Part shown: one piece after another, positions 25,733 to 35,162 of the stretch
How positions within the stretch are numbered: the first letter of the stretch is position 1
Layout: every line of letters starts with the position of its first letter
Origin: Nitrospira sp. CG24D
GTDB taxonomy: Bacteria; Nitrospirota; Nitrospiria; Nitrospirales; Nitrospiraceae
Direction: 5' to 3'
DNA length: 64,000 nt
Assembly: GCA_002869855.2 (NCBI GenBank)
Contig: NEWQ02000012.1
Coordinates: 1-64,000 of the forward strand
Notes under the pieces: model-generated
Told to the model about the DNA's origin: nothing
The model's input: the letters and a program-made list of their open reading frames with translations, nothing else
Databases searched by the model: none
Position numbers and translations under genes: made by a program

Positions 25733-26581
25733 TCAATGAGAAGGCTCCGTGTCCTCTGTGCTGTGCCGAAGATACACGAACCAATAGACCAAGGCTACGA
25801 GCCCCGTTCCGCCGATGACATTGCCAAGGGTAACCAACGCAAGATTGACCCAGGCCCCCGTCCAGACGATCGGATCGCTCCCCGAAGCCGTCAACGCGAT
25901 CCCCATGGGCAGGAAAAACATATTGGCCACAGAATGTTCGAATCCACAGGCGACGAACGCGCTGATAGGAAAGACGATCGCCAGAATCTTATCCGCCACA
26001 CTCCTCGCCGCCATACAGAGCCAGACGGCCAGGCAGACAAGCACATTACAAAGCACACCCCGCGCCAGCGACGACACGGGATCGAGCGTGATCTTTGCCC
26101 GTGCAATCTGGATCATGGTCTCGCCGACCGCGCCATCACTCATCTGCGGAATCTCGGCCAGCAACACCAGCAGAACCGTCCCGATGGCGCCCGCCAGATT
26201 TCCGAGATAGACCAGCCCCCAGTTGCGCAACACTTGTACACCAGTCACGCGACCGGAAGCCCAGGCCATCGCCATCAAATTATTGCCGGTGAACAATTCC
26301 GCCCCGCCCACCACTACGAGAATCAGCCCAAGACTGAATGCCACCCCTCCGGCCAAGCGGCTCAATCCAAAATGGCCCGATTGATTCGGCCCGGAAGTGA
26401 TCGTCACCGTGTAAAACAACGCGCCCAAGGCGATGAAGGCCCCGGCAAGAACGGCAAGAGCCAATAGTGTGGCCGCCGGAGCAGTGGCCTTCATCACGCC
26501 GGTATCCCGGACCCGCTCCGCCACCTTGGCAGGCGCATAGGCGTCGGGCATGGGCACAGTCATCGGTGGAGGCGTGGGCAT
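25733..26581 (-). CDS. Formate/nitrite transporter (FocA/NirC family)
   Basis: 282-aa pentameric channel of the inner membrane with six hydrophobic segments. Family motifs visible: GGAELFTGNNLMA on the second half of the first repeat and GFEHSVANMFFLP with the conserved gating His. It follows the formate dehydrogenase catalytic gene with about 8 nt between, so formate import is the likeliest job; nitrite cannot be excluded. The ATG at 26581 and a GTG two codons earlier are both possible; neither has a good ribosome site, which suggests coupling to the upstream gene. Confidence 0.93.
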   Translation of the reverse strand: MPTPPPMTVPMPDAYAPAKVAERVRDTGVMKATAPAATLLALAVLAGAFIALGALFYTVTITSGPNQSGHFGLSRLAGGVAFSLGLILVVVGGAELFTGNNLMAMAWASGRVTGVQVLRNWGLVYLGNLAGAIGTVLLVLLAEIPQMSDGAVGETMIQIARAKITLDPVSSLARGVLCNVLVCLAVWLCMAARSVADKILAIVFPISAFVACGFEHSVANMFFLPMGIALTASGSDPIVWTGAWVNLALVTLGNVIGGTGLVALVYWFVYLRHSTEDTEPSH

Positions 26582-26589
26582 CGGCACGT

Positions 26590-29343
26590 TCAGGTAATCA
26601 GTCTCACGTGGACGGCTTCCAGTTCCCGCTCTTCATCGGCATCCAATTCTTCCCGCTCAACCGGTTCGACCCGCACCACCGATACCTTATACTCCGGACA
26701 ACGCGATTGGTCATCAGCACTCGATGACAACAGCAAATTCACGTCGCTCGCAGGAAAGTGAAAACTGGTGAAGAGTTGCCCGGGCTGCACACGCTCGCTG
26801 AGCACCACCGGCAGGATCGCGCGCCCCCTGGGGCTGACGAGCCGTACTAGATCACCCCCTGCAAACCGCAGCCTGGCCGCGTCCTCCGGATGCATCTCCA
26901 GCGCATCGACGTCCACCACTTCGAGAATATCCGTCCGCCTCGTCTGCGCCCCGCAATTGTAATGTTGCAGGATCCGGCCGGTGACGAGCGTAAAGGGGTA
27001 TTCCTCCGTCGGCGACTCTCCGGGAGGCAGATAATCCACCCCGACGAAGTGCGCCTTACCTTTCGGAAACCGGTCGCGATGCATGAGCGCGGTCCCCGCG
27101 TGACCCACGGCAGGGACGGGCCACTGCACTCCTTCCGGCGACTCCAAGCGGTCGTACGACACCCCCGCGAACATCGGCGTCAACCGCGCGATCTCGTCCA
27201 TGATTTCTGACGGGTGACGATAGCTCATCGGATAACCCATGCGGGTTGACACCTCACACACGACTTGCCAGTCCGGCAGAACGCCCTGCGGCGGATCGAC
27301 GGCTTTGCGAATCCGTTGGATCCGGCGCTCCAGATTCGTGAACGTCCCGTCTTTCTCCAGAAACGCGGCGCCAGGCAACACCAGATGCGCCATTTTCGCC
27401 GTCTCACTCATGAACAAATCCTGCACCACGAGGAATTCCAGCCGTCGCAATGCCTCATGGACTTTTGTGAGATTGGGATCGGTCTGAGCCACGTCATACC
27501 CGATGATCCACAAACCTTTCAGCTGACCAGCTAAAGCCGCGTCCCACATATCCGGTGTCTTCATACCTCGTTTTGTCGGCAAAGGACGACCCGTCACGGC
27601 TTGATGCAACGAGCCGAGGGCCGGATCATTCAACGCCTGATACCCGGTGAAAAATGTGGGCAAGCAGCCGACATCGGATGCGCCTTGCACATTATTCTGT
27701 CCCCGGAGCGGATTGATCCCCGTGCCCGGCTTGCCCAGGTTGCCGGTTGCCAGCGCCAGATCCACCAGCGCCATCACGCCGTGACTGCCCCAGCGATGTT
27801 CCGTGACACCCAGGCCGTGCACGCACAATGACGCGCCGCTCGTCGCATACAGCCGCGCCGCCGCGCGAATCAGGTCAGCCGGCACACCCGTGATCTGCTC
27901 TGTCCATTCCGGGGTACAGGCCTCGACGGCCTTCAGCCAATCGTCCACCCCCTCGGTCCGGGCGTCGATAAATGACCGGTCGAGCAAGCCCTCTTTCACC
28001 ATGACGTGACCGAGGCCGTTCAGCAGGGCCACGTTGGTTCCTGGCTTGAGGGGGAGATGCAACGTCGCCAGCCGGGCCAGTTCGGTCTTCCGAGGGTCAA
28101 TTACAATCACGGGAATACCCCGCCGATGCGCCTGCTTGATGCTCGCGCCGACCACGGGATGGGATTCGGTCGGGTTGGCGCCCACCACCATAATAAGTTT
28201 GGCCTGATCGAGATCCTGGATCGAGTTGGTGGCGGCCGACGCCCCGAGCGTCTCCATCATGCCGGTGACCGTCGCGCTGTGACAGACCCGTGCACAGTTG
28301 TCGATATGATTGGTGCCCATCACGCAGCGGATGAATTTCCCGAAGAGATAATTCTCTTCGTTCGTCCCCCGGCTGGACGAAATGGCTGCCAGCGCATCCG
28401 GACCGAATTCCGTCTTGATTCTGGTGAACTCATAGGCCAGGCGATCAAGCGCGACATCCCAGGAAATCGCCTGCCACGTGCTTCCGGTGCGCAGCATCGG
28501 CATCTTCAGCCGGTCCTCCGCATAGATATAGGTCCAGCCAAACCGCCCCTTCATGCAGGCATGGCCATGATTGGAGGGACCATCGTCGGCCGGCACCATT
28601 GTCACCACTCGCCCGTCCCGAAGACCTGCGTCGAACATGCAGCCCACGCCGCAATAGGCGCAGATTGTGCGAACAGTCTCCGTTGGATTGCCATACTGCT
28701 GTACCGTTTTCTCAGCCAGTGCACCGGTCGGGCATTCCTTCACGCAAGCCCCGCAGGATACACAATTGGAGGTCGCGAATCCCGTAGCAGCCTCGCCGTA
28801 ACCACTCGCCCCGGCCATCGGCCTGGAGCCGAACCCTCGTCCCGCCATGGTGAGTGCGAACGTCCCTTGCATCTCGTCGCAGGCCCGCACACAGCGCGCG
28901 CAGGAAATACAGACGGCATTGTCAAAGGTAAAGAACGGATTCGAGCTGTCCCGTACTTTATCGCGGACAGCCGGCTGGCGATAGCGAACATGGTCGAGCC
29001 CCACCGACCGCGCCAACTCTTGGAGCGCAGCGGAAAGCGTCCCGTCCTTGGGCTGCTCCGACAGCAAGAGTTCCGTTACATTCCGCCGCAGCTGAACTAA
29101 TCGCTCTGTCTGCGTGTGAACCACCATCCCCGCCTGAACAGGCGTTGTGCAGGATGCCGGTGTGCCTTTCTGTCCGTCCACTTCACAGACACAGAGCCGG
29201 CACGACCCAAAGGGCGCGAGATGTTCGGAGGTGCAGAGGCCGGGAATCGTCAGTCCCGCCCGCTTGGCAGCCGTAAACACGGTATCGCCTGCATGCGCCG
29301 TCACCGGCAGACCATCGATCGTAATCAATAAGGAAGCGCTCAT
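26590..29343 (-). CDS. Formate dehydrogenase catalytic (molybdopterin) subunit, NAD-linked type
   Basis: 917 aa, cytoplasmic, no Tat signal. The N-terminal NuoG-like part has a [2Fe-2S] set (Cys37, 48, 51, 65), then CISCARCVRAC and CVSCGACVKECP for two 4Fe-4S clusters. The molybdopterin domain opens with CAYCGVGC. The active-site residue is Cys354, in ARVCHSA, followed by the conserved His; it is a cysteine, not a selenocysteine enzyme. The start at 29343 overlaps the NuoF-like stop by 4 nt. With the two subunits upstream it should oxidise formate to CO2 and reduce NAD. No fdhD or cofactor genes are nearby. Confidence 0.95.
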   Translation of the reverse strand: MSASLLITIDGLPVTAHAGDTVFTAAKRAGLTIPGLCTSEHLAPFGSCRLCVCEVDGQKGTPASCTTPVQAGMVVHTQTERLVQLRRNVTELLLSEQPKDGTLSAALQELARSVGLDHVRYRQPAVRDKVRDSSNPFFTFDNAVCISCARCVRACDEMQGTFALTMAGRGFGSRPMAGASGYGEAATGFATSNCVSCGACVKECPTGALAEKTVQQYGNPTETVRTICAYCGVGCMFDAGLRDGRVVTMVPADDGPSNHGHACMKGRFGWTYIYAEDRLKMPMLRTGSTWQAISWDVALDRLAYEFTRIKTEFGPDALAAISSSRGTNEENYLFGKFIRCVMGTNHIDNCARVCHSATVTGMMETLGASAATNSIQDLDQAKLIMVVGANPTESHPVVGASIKQAHRRGIPVIVIDPRKTELARLATLHLPLKPGTNVALLNGLGHVMVKEGLLDRSFIDARTEGVDDWLKAVEACTPEWTEQITGVPADLIRAAARLYATSGASLCVHGLGVTEHRWGSHGVMALVDLALATGNLGKPGTGINPLRGQNNVQGASDVGCLPTFFTGYQALNDPALGSLHQAVTGRPLPTKRGMKTPDMWDAALAGQLKGLWIIGYDVAQTDPNLTKVHEALRRLEFLVVQDLFMSETAKMAHLVLPGAAFLEKDGTFTNLERRIQRIRKAVDPPQGVLPDWQVVCEVSTRMGYPMSYRHPSEIMDEIARLTPMFAGVSYDRLESPEGVQWPVPAVGHAGTALMHRDRFPKGKAHFVGVDYLPPGESPTEEYPFTLVTGRILQHYNCGAQTRRTDILEVVDVDALEMHPEDAARLRFAGGDLVRLVSPRGRAILPVVLSERVQPGQLFTSFHFPASDVNLLLSSSADDQSRCPEYKVSVVRVEPVEREELDADEERELEAVHVRLIT

Positions 29344-30833
29344 GATCGCAACCGGCTGCGAAATTCCACGGGAAAGTGTTCCAGCGCCGACAGCACCGGA
29401 TAGGGAGCTCTTCCACCCAGCCCACAAAGGCTGGTGGCCTTCATCGTGTCACCCAGCTCGGTCAACAACGACAAATCCGCCTCCGTCGCCTGCCCTCGCT
29501 GAATCGCGTCAAGAATCTCGCGCGCCCGCAGTGACCCGATCCGGCAGGGCACGCATTTGCCGCAGGATTCATCCGCCACAAAAGCCATCAGATGCCGGGA
29601 AAGTTCCAGCATATCGGTCTGGTCGTCAAACACGACGATCCCGCCATGCCCAAGAATCGCGTCCGCCTGGGCAAACGCGTCGAAACAGATCGGAATATCC
29701 AATTGCGCATCCGTAAACAGGCTGCCGAGCGGTCCTCCGACTTGCACGGCCTTCAGTCGCGCGCCATCCGCCATCCCTTGCCCGAATTGATCGAGGACCT
29801 CGCGGAGCGTGAGTCCAAACGGAATCTCAATGAGCCCCGGCTGCTTCACCCGTCCGCCCAATTGCAGCGCGATCGTGCCACAGGATCCCTCCGTTCCGAG
29901 CGAGGCATGCCAGGCTCCGCCCCGCGCGAGGATGTTGGGGATCGTGGCAAACGTGAGAACGTTACTGACAATCGTCGGCCGGCCGTAGAGCCCGGACTGC
30001 GCCGGATGCGGCGGCCGCGCACGCACGACGCCGCGCTTTCCTTCCAGCGATTCCAGCAGGGCTGTTTCTTCTCCGCACACATACGAGCCTGCTCCGGACA
30101 CCACCTCAATGGTAAATGGCTGCCCGTCAGACTCCAGCCACCCGGCTTTACCCGCAGCCCGTATCGCCGCCCGCAAGCAAGCCGTAGCCGCCGGGTATTC
30201 CTGGCGACAGTAGATATAACCGGCCCCGGCACCGATCGCCATGGCACAGATCAGCATACCTTCGATCAAACGGAACGGATCGCCCTCCATGATCATCCGG
30301 TCACAATAGGTGCCCGCATCACCCTCATCGGCATTGGCGACGACATATTTGCGATCGGCCTGGGCCGTGGCAGCTACATCCCACTTTTTCCAGACGGGAA
30401 AAGCAGCGCCGCCCCGTCCACGCAATCGAGACGTCTTGATCTCCTGGATAATGGCCGAAGGGCTCCCCTGTCGCGCATTACGGAGACCGGCAAGACCGCC
30501 CTGCGCCTGATAGGCCTCCAGCGACAAGGGCTCGGTCACGCCAAATGAAACGAATGTGTGTCTGGTCTGCTTGGAGAGAAATGGAATGGTGGAAATCGGA
30601 ATACCGCCGTCGCCTGCCAGAATCTTAGGAAGGTCCTCGGCGGTCACATGACACCAGGCCAGACGACCCTCTGGACTGTCACGCTCCACCATCGGCTCAA
30701 GATAAAACGCGCCGCGGGAAGACGTTCGAACGAGTTCGACATCAGACCGTTGCCGCCAAGCCTCAGCGAGACGCTCCGCCCCGGCGGCACATGACGAGGT
30801 ATCGTTGGAAAGATACAGCCTGACGCCGCTCAT
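29340..30833 (-). CDS. NuoF-like NAD-binding subunit of formate dehydrogenase
   Basis: 497 aa. A thioredoxin-like N-terminal segment (MSGVRLYLSNDTSSC) precedes the NuoF core. FMN/NADH motifs: RLRGRGGAAFPVWKKW and YVVANADEGDAGTYCDR, then GAGSYVCGEETALLESLEG. The 4Fe-4S motif is ESCGKCVPCRIGS, with the fourth Cys in SLCGLGG. It passes electrons between the formate site and NAD. Start 30833 overlaps the NuoE-like stop (ATGA). Confidence 0.95.
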   Translation of the reverse strand: MSGVRLYLSNDTSSCAAGAERLAEAWRQRSDVELVRTSSRGAFYLEPMVERDSPEGRLAWCHVTAEDLPKILAGDGGIPISTIPFLSKQTRHTFVSFGVTEPLSLEAYQAQGGLAGLRNARQGSPSAIIQEIKTSRLRGRGGAAFPVWKKWDVAATAQADRKYVVANADEGDAGTYCDRMIMEGDPFRLIEGMLICAMAIGAGAGYIYCRQEYPAATACLRAAIRAAGKAGWLESDGQPFTIEVVSGAGSYVCGEETALLESLEGKRGVVRARPPHPAQSGLYGRPTIVSNVLTFATIPNILARGGAWHASLGTEGSCGTIALQLGGRVKQPGLIEIPFGLTLREVLDQFGQGMADGARLKAVQVGGPLGSLFTDAQLDIPICFDAFAQADAILGHGGIVVFDDQTDMLELSRHLMAFVADESCGKCVPCRIGSLRAREILDAIQRGQATEADLSLLTELGDTMKATSLCGLGGRAPYPVLSALEHFPVEFRSRLRS

Positions 30834-31312
30834 CGATATCGATCCAAAAACCCGGCGACATCGCTCGGCCGGACACGCCCGTGCAACTCGCCGTCTATTC
30901 GTACGCTCGGCGACACGGCACAATTGCCAACACAAGCCACCGGCTCAAGCGTAAAACGGCTATCGGACGTCGTCTGGCCGAGTTCAATCCCCAGCTGCGA
31001 TTGAATGGCCGCTACGACCCGATCGCAGCGATTCGCCAGGCAGGACTCGCCCAGGCACACCTGAATGCGATGCCTTCCGGAAGGTTGCGTATTCAAAGAG
31101 GGATAGTAGGACAATACGCCGGCTACATCGGCCTCAGTAACTCCTTGCGACTGCGCGATAGCCGGGATGAATCGTGGATCAATGTATCCGCACACATCGT
31201 GGATAGCATGGAGTACGCGAAGAATGTTCGGGGGCGCGCCCTCTGCGGGGCGTGCATGGGTCAGGAGCTCATCGAGTCCGTTCGGCAGGGGTGTCTTCAC
31301 GGCGTACCTCAT
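30830..31312 (-). CDS. NuoE-like [2Fe-2S] subunit of formate dehydrogenase
   Basis: 160 aa. Cys86, Cys91, Cys127 and Cys131 (VCLGESC and ACVGNC) hold a 2Fe-2S cluster in a thioredoxin fold; an N-terminal helical bundle precedes it. The ATG at 31312 lies inside the end of the upstream 466-aa gene (44-nt overlap), a tight coupling. Longer upstream frame discarded because it reads through that gene in a different frame. Confidence 0.93.
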   Translation of the reverse strand: MRYAVKTPLPNGLDELLTHARPAEGAPPNILRVLHAIHDVCGYIDPRFIPAIAQSQGVTEADVAGVLSYYPSLNTQPSGRHRIQVCLGESCLANRCDRVVAAIQSQLGIELGQTTSDSRFTLEPVACVGNCAVSPSVRIDGELHGRVRPSDVAGFLDRYR

Positions 31313-32669
31313 CGATCCCAACATGCCCGCGCAACACGTTATAGTCAAATGCAGGCCGGCCGATACGGGACCAGCCCGGATCGTCGCGTTCCATGTCATC
31401 CAGCAACCGGGCAACCTGCTCACGGCCAGCCGGTGTCATGGCGGCATGGCGCGGCGTTTTACCACCCAGCACCGGCGCCTCCCGATCGGTCCAATCCAAA
31501 TAGGCGCTTTCCAGAAATGCCTGCAACAACGTCGCATCCTGCTCCGGAGTCACGACGGCTCGCACCGGCTGCTCGGCATCGAGTTCTTCCTCACTCAGCA
31601 GGTGTGGCGGAGGAACGATCGCTTCTCCCCTGAAATGGAGCGAAAAACCTAAGGCCGACGCCAATTGGTGTTTCAGAGTATCCAGTTGTTCACGCGAGTC
31701 GGTTTCCACCACCAGTTGGGTAGGCGTCAAGGTCAGACGAGTGACGATCCTCGGTTTGTCTGTCTCAGCCGACCTTCGCTGAACCCACCGCGCGCGCGAT
31801 CCATCTGATGCGTTAATAGTCGCCGAATCGGCCTCCAGACCATTCATCCCGGCCAAGGTCTCACGAAGAAACTTGAACTCCCGGTGTTCGTAGAGCGCAC
31901 ACGAGTACAAATACGGTTGCCCATCGGAATTGCAGTATTGAATTCCGGCCACGACCTTGAACAACGCCCTCAGGCGCATCTGGGAATAGACCCAGAGCAA
32001 CTCATGTCCGAATCGCTTGGCGAACTCATGCCAATCCCCGAGCTCGAACGACCCGACATTGACTTCCCGTTGGCGCCGTAACGCACAGACGGCGTCATAC
32101 AAGGTCTTACCTTCCTCCGGAGAAAGCAGCAACGCGCTTCCAGCGAGCACGACCTCGTTTGTTTCAGGATCACCGGGCTGTTGCACGAACCGGGTCAACA
32201 ACACCTGACCAGCCTGGAGTCCCCGGCTGAAGTCACCGCCTTGCACCTGATAGCGACGTCCGTTTCCCAAAGACCGACAAGCCCACTTCTCCGTGGCTTC
32301 GCTGCCGGGCAGGATTTCGACCAGATCCATATAGGAGTGTTTGAGCGGGTCCATCCAGGCCCGCTCCTCCTCAGGAATATGCTCGGTCACCACATCGCGC
32401 AACTGCTCGATCAGGGTGAGCTGCCCGTCCTGGGGATAGTAGTCCGCATAGATCGTAAGTGTCGCGAGGTCGGCTTCCTGAGCAAACGGCGGAAGGGGCG
32501 CATTCCCCGCGAACTCAAAATACGGGCGCAAGGCCTGGCGCAAGGCACGATCCCGCTCTGCCGCAAACATCGACCCAAGGGACAGCACCTCTAGTCGGGC
32601 CACCAGGCCATCCAGCCCCAGCGGCAACGGCGCCCACACACCCGCCGTCGATTCATTCGCGAGCTTCAT
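31269..32669 (-). CDS. 466-aa protein of unknown function in the formate dehydrogenase operon
   Basis: Soluble, acidic protein with no signal peptide or membrane segment. Its centre has aromatic-rich segments (RFGHELLWVYSQMRL, YLYSCALYEHREFKF). Near the C-terminus REAPVLGGKTPRHAAMTP followed by REQVARLLDDMER resembles the Xre/MbcA/ParS (DUF2384-like) or SEC-C-associated helical module. It overlaps the NuoE-like gene by 44 nt and the DUF2934 gene by 17 nt, so it is tightly built into the operon. It could be an assembly, maturation or regulatory factor for the dehydrogenase, but that is inference from position only. Confidence 0.8.
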   Translation of the reverse strand: MKLANESTAGVWAPLPLGLDGLVARLEVLSLGSMFAAERDRALRQALRPYFEFAGNAPLPPFAQEADLATLTIYADYYPQDGQLTLIEQLRDVVTEHIPEEERAWMDPLKHSYMDLVEILPGSEATEKWACRSLGNGRRYQVQGGDFSRGLQAGQVLLTRFVQQPGDPETNEVVLAGSALLLSPEEGKTLYDAVCALRRQREVNVGSFELGDWHEFAKRFGHELLWVYSQMRLRALFKVVAGIQYCNSDGQPYLYSCALYEHREFKFLRETLAGMNGLEADSATINASDGSRARWVQRRSAETDKPRIVTRLTLTPTQLVVETDSREQLDTLKHQLASALGFSLHFRGEAIVPPPHLLSEEELDAEQPVRAVVTPEQDATLLQAFLESAYLDWTDREAPVLGGKTPRHAAMTPAGREQVARLLDDMERDDPGWSRIGRPAFDYNVLRGHVGIDEVRREDTPAERTR

Positions 32670-32868
32670 GAATCTCTTCCATCACAATCGTTTCCGCATC
32701 GAGCCAGTCTTCGAGATCCCGCCCTTGCCGACACCCACGCTCATTCCACAGTTCGTACGCCTTCGCCGCGATACGATCCCTCATGCCATCGGGCAATTCG
32801 ATCGGATTCGCACTGCGTGACGGTCGGCTGGCCGGCGCGTTCTTTCGCTTTCGGATCACGGTCGCCAT
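32653..32868 (-). CDS. DUF2934 small protein
   Basis: 71 aa: a basic tail (MATVIRKRKNAPASRPSR) followed by a DUF2934 helix pair (IAAKAYELWNERGCRQG then RDLEDWLDAE). Family function is unknown. Overlaps the 466-aa gene by 17 nt and starts 27 nt after a usp gene, linking the usp/cupredoxin genes to the formate dehydrogenase genes. Confidence 0.85.
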   Translation of the reverse strand: MATVIRKRKNAPASRPSRSANPIELPDGMRDRIAAKAYELWNERGCRQGRDLEDWLDAETIVMEEIHEARE

Positions 32869-32895
32869 AATACCCCCTGGTGAAAGAGTGGACTC

Positions 32896-33855
32896 TTATG
32901 TTGACATTCCGGGCAACACCCGGCGATGCCCCGGTCCAAATTTTGGGCTGCGTACGGTGAGCACCGGGCAACGAGACTGGCGCAGCACCGCCTCCGCCAC
33001 ACTCCCGCTCAGCGCATGAGACAACCCTCGACGCCCATGCGTCCCCATCACGATCAAATCGGCGGGGATTGTCTTGGCACTGTCGAGAATCGACTCAAAC
33101 GGGGTTCCCCCGCGTACGTGCGAATCGGCTTGAATCTTGGCCTCGGCCAGCGCCCGGGTCATGTCTCCCAAGCGGGCCGTCAACCGCTCCCGCATCTCCT
33201 CCCGCTTGCTAGCATGCAAGAGCGTGAAATCCAACCCGTAAGAGACAGGCTCCAGGACGTGCAGAAGCGTCACAGATGCGCTATGGCGCTGAGCCATGAG
33301 TGCGGCATATTCCACGGCTTCGAGCGAACAATCTGAAAAATCAACCGGGACCAGAATTCGATTGAGACGGATCCCCCCGCACGGCCCCGCCTCTCCCGCC
33401 GACAGCTCCTCACGATCCATACGCACGGTAAGCACCGGACAGGGCGCCGTGCGAATGACTCGCTCCGCGGTACTCCCGAGCAGCACATGCTCCAGCCCGG
33501 ACTTGCCTTTCGTCCCGACAACCACGAGGTCTGAATCCTCTGCTTTCACGGCCGCCAAGACCTCTTCACAAGGAATTCCCGTGGCGATACGCGTATGCAA
33601 CGCAATCCCGCGAGCCGATGCCCGCGACTTTAAATCCACTAACTGCTTCGCTCCTGCCTTCATGAGCTCACCGAGATAGACCTGGTTGACCGGATACTCG
33701 GGATTCATGCCGGGCGGGAACTCCAGCACCGTAAGCACGGTCAGCGTGGCCCGCCATGTCGCAGCCAGACAAAAGGCATACTCCTCGGCCCGCAGAGCCC
33801 ATTTGGAGAAATCGGTTGCCAGAAGAATGCGTGGGCTATCGATCTCCTCGCTCAC
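32896..33855 (-). CDS. Tandem universal stress protein
   Basis: 319 aa, two UspA domains. ATP-loop patterns: VGTKGKSGLEHVLLGSTAE (first) and MGTHGRRGLSHALSGSVAE (second), both intact. GTG start at 33855 overlaps the cupredoxin stop (GTGA type). Located between the cupredoxin and DUF2934 genes. Confidence 0.93.
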   Translation of the reverse strand: MSEEIDSPRILLATDFSKWALRAEEYAFCLAATWRATLTVLTVLEFPPGMNPEYPVNQVYLGELMKAGAKQLVDLKSRASARGIALHTRIATGIPCEEVLAAVKAEDSDLVVVGTKGKSGLEHVLLGSTAERVIRTAPCPVLTVRMDREELSAGEAGPCGGIRLNRILVPVDFSDCSLEAVEYAALMAQRHSASVTLLHVLEPVSYGLDFTLLHASKREEMRERLTARLGDMTRALAEAKIQADSHVRGGTPFESILDSAKTIPADLIVMGTHGRRGLSHALSGSVAEAVLRQSRCPVLTVRSPKFGPGHRRVLPGMST

Positions 33856-34280
33856 ACAGCCTCCACGTTCAAGAGAAGCAGCTCCCCGTTCATATTCGGA
33901 TGGATTGAGCAGCGAAATTCGTGACGTCCAGGACGAGACATATTAAACCGCAATGCCGCATCCCGCTTGGCATCGAGGAAGACTCCCCCAACCCCTCGTC
34001 CATAGACAATGACGCCCTCTTTCTCCACCTGTGTTGGAATCCCTTCAAACATCGTTGAACCGAAATCGTGGCGCTCCGCGTCCTCGTTCTTGATTCTGAT
34101 CACAGTCGCCACACCGAGCCGGAGCGTACTTTGCTTCGTCACAAATTTGAAATCCTTGATCGTCACATCCACGACCTGTTCAGATTGCGACCAGAGCGGA
34201 AGATCCGCCCCACTCCATAACGCCCAGGTCATACCCAGCACGGTCGCCCATCCCCACATCCGCCTACTCTGCGTCATCAT
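33852..34280 (-). CDS. Exported cupredoxin-like copper protein
   Basis: 142 aa with an N-terminal hydrophobic signal. Type 1 copper ligands: His in ERHDFGST, Cys and His in FRCSIHPNMNGE, and Met in the same block. The CSIHPNM block resembles cupredoxins related to the CuA/plastocyanin group. Probably a periplasmic electron carrier. Its coupling to usp genes and the formate dehydrogenase operon suggests a role in the same respiratory or stress response. Confidence 0.85.
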   Translation of the reverse strand: MMTQSRRMWGWATVLGMTWALWSGADLPLWSQSEQVVDVTIKDFKFVTKQSTLRLGVATVIRIKNEDAERHDFGSTMFEGIPTQVEKEGVIVYGRGVGGVFLDAKRDAALRFNMSRPGRHEFRCSIHPNMNGELLLLNVEAV

Positions 34281-34314
34281 CGTGTCTTGCCTCCTTGATT
34301 GCAGATTATTGTGA

Positions 34315-34815
34315 TCATCGAGCCTTCACCGGCAAGGGCACCGTCAGCACCGGACAACCCGCCGTCCGCACGACCTTTTCCGCCGTGCTGCCAAAGAATA
34401 TCTTATCAACACTTCCCGACCGTCCTCCGTAACTGCCCATAACAACGAGATCAACCTTTTCGACCCGGGCGGTCTTCGCAATCTCCACAAACGGCGCACC
34501 CTCTAACACCACCCGATTCACCTCAATCCCCTTTGCCGCCTCGGAATCGAGCAATCGACGGACATTCAACCGGGCAAAGTGCCGCAATCGGCGCTTTTGG
34601 GCCGTCGCATCAGAAGGTACCGCAAGCAACCCCATCCGATTAAAAGCGCTGAGCGCACTCGTGTCGATCACATGCGCCACCAAGATCTCGGCGCCGCACA
34701 GCCGTGCCAACCCGCAGGCCACCCGAAAGGCCTCTTCTGAGCAAGGCGAAAAATCCACCGGCACGAGAATGGAGGAAAATAGCCTGCCTCCCATGGCAAC
34801 CTCTCGACTCAACAT
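34315..34815 (-). CDS. Single-domain universal stress protein
   Basis: 166 aa, one UspA domain (ILVPVDFSPCSEEAF at the start, VMGSYGGRSGSVDKIFFGST near the end, giving the ATP loop). Starts at 34815 or 34794 are both possible, each with a purine-rich stretch upstream. It is the first gene of the minus-strand array that runs to 23891. Confidence 0.9.
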   Translation of the reverse strand: MLSREVAMGGRLFSSILVPVDFSPCSEEAFRVACGLARLCGAEILVAHVIDTSALSAFNRMGLLAVPSDATAQKRRLRHFARLNVRRLLDSEAAKGIEVNRVVLEGAPFVEIAKTARVEKVDLVVMGSYGGRSGSVDKIFFGSTAEKVVRTAGCPVLTVPLPVKAR

Positions 34816-35162
34816 ATCTCTCTTCCCTATCAGCAAGGCCAATGCCACTGCATCACAATCACAATCTTGAGACTGACCTCACATAGAAACAATGGCTTGC
34901 TCGCCGCTGTTCATTACGACAGCTCCAGGCCTTCACCACTTCCTCTCGCATCGGGGAGGCCTGCTACAGTCACACGACACCTCCTGGGGCAGAAGGCGAC
35001 AGACGCTGCTCCCAGTGAAGAAGGGTGGACAAGGACTCAAGGCATCATTCAGAGAGAAACCCTTTCGTCCCTTGCGCTTTCCCATCACCATTTCTACCCT
35101 GCGATCTGAATTACCGGAACGGCATTGGTCTTGCTGACTCCACCTAGTAAGAGGAGACGCCT
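34816..35162. other. Divergent regulatory region between two usp-led gene blocks
   Basis: No gene seen. It separates the minus-strand array that includes formate dehydrogenase from the plus-strand usp/cytochrome/pentapeptide block and so should contain both promoters. I could not fix a convincing box pair or operator by eye. Confidence 0.5.

Noticed and set aside
28276..28290. Possible selenocysteine formate dehydrogenase
   Set aside because: The active-site codon is TGT (Cys354), not TGA; no SECIS needed.
28006..29100. 364-aa plus-strand open frame
   Set aside because: Antisense shadow of the formate dehydrogenase catalytic gene, caused by GC-rich codon usage.
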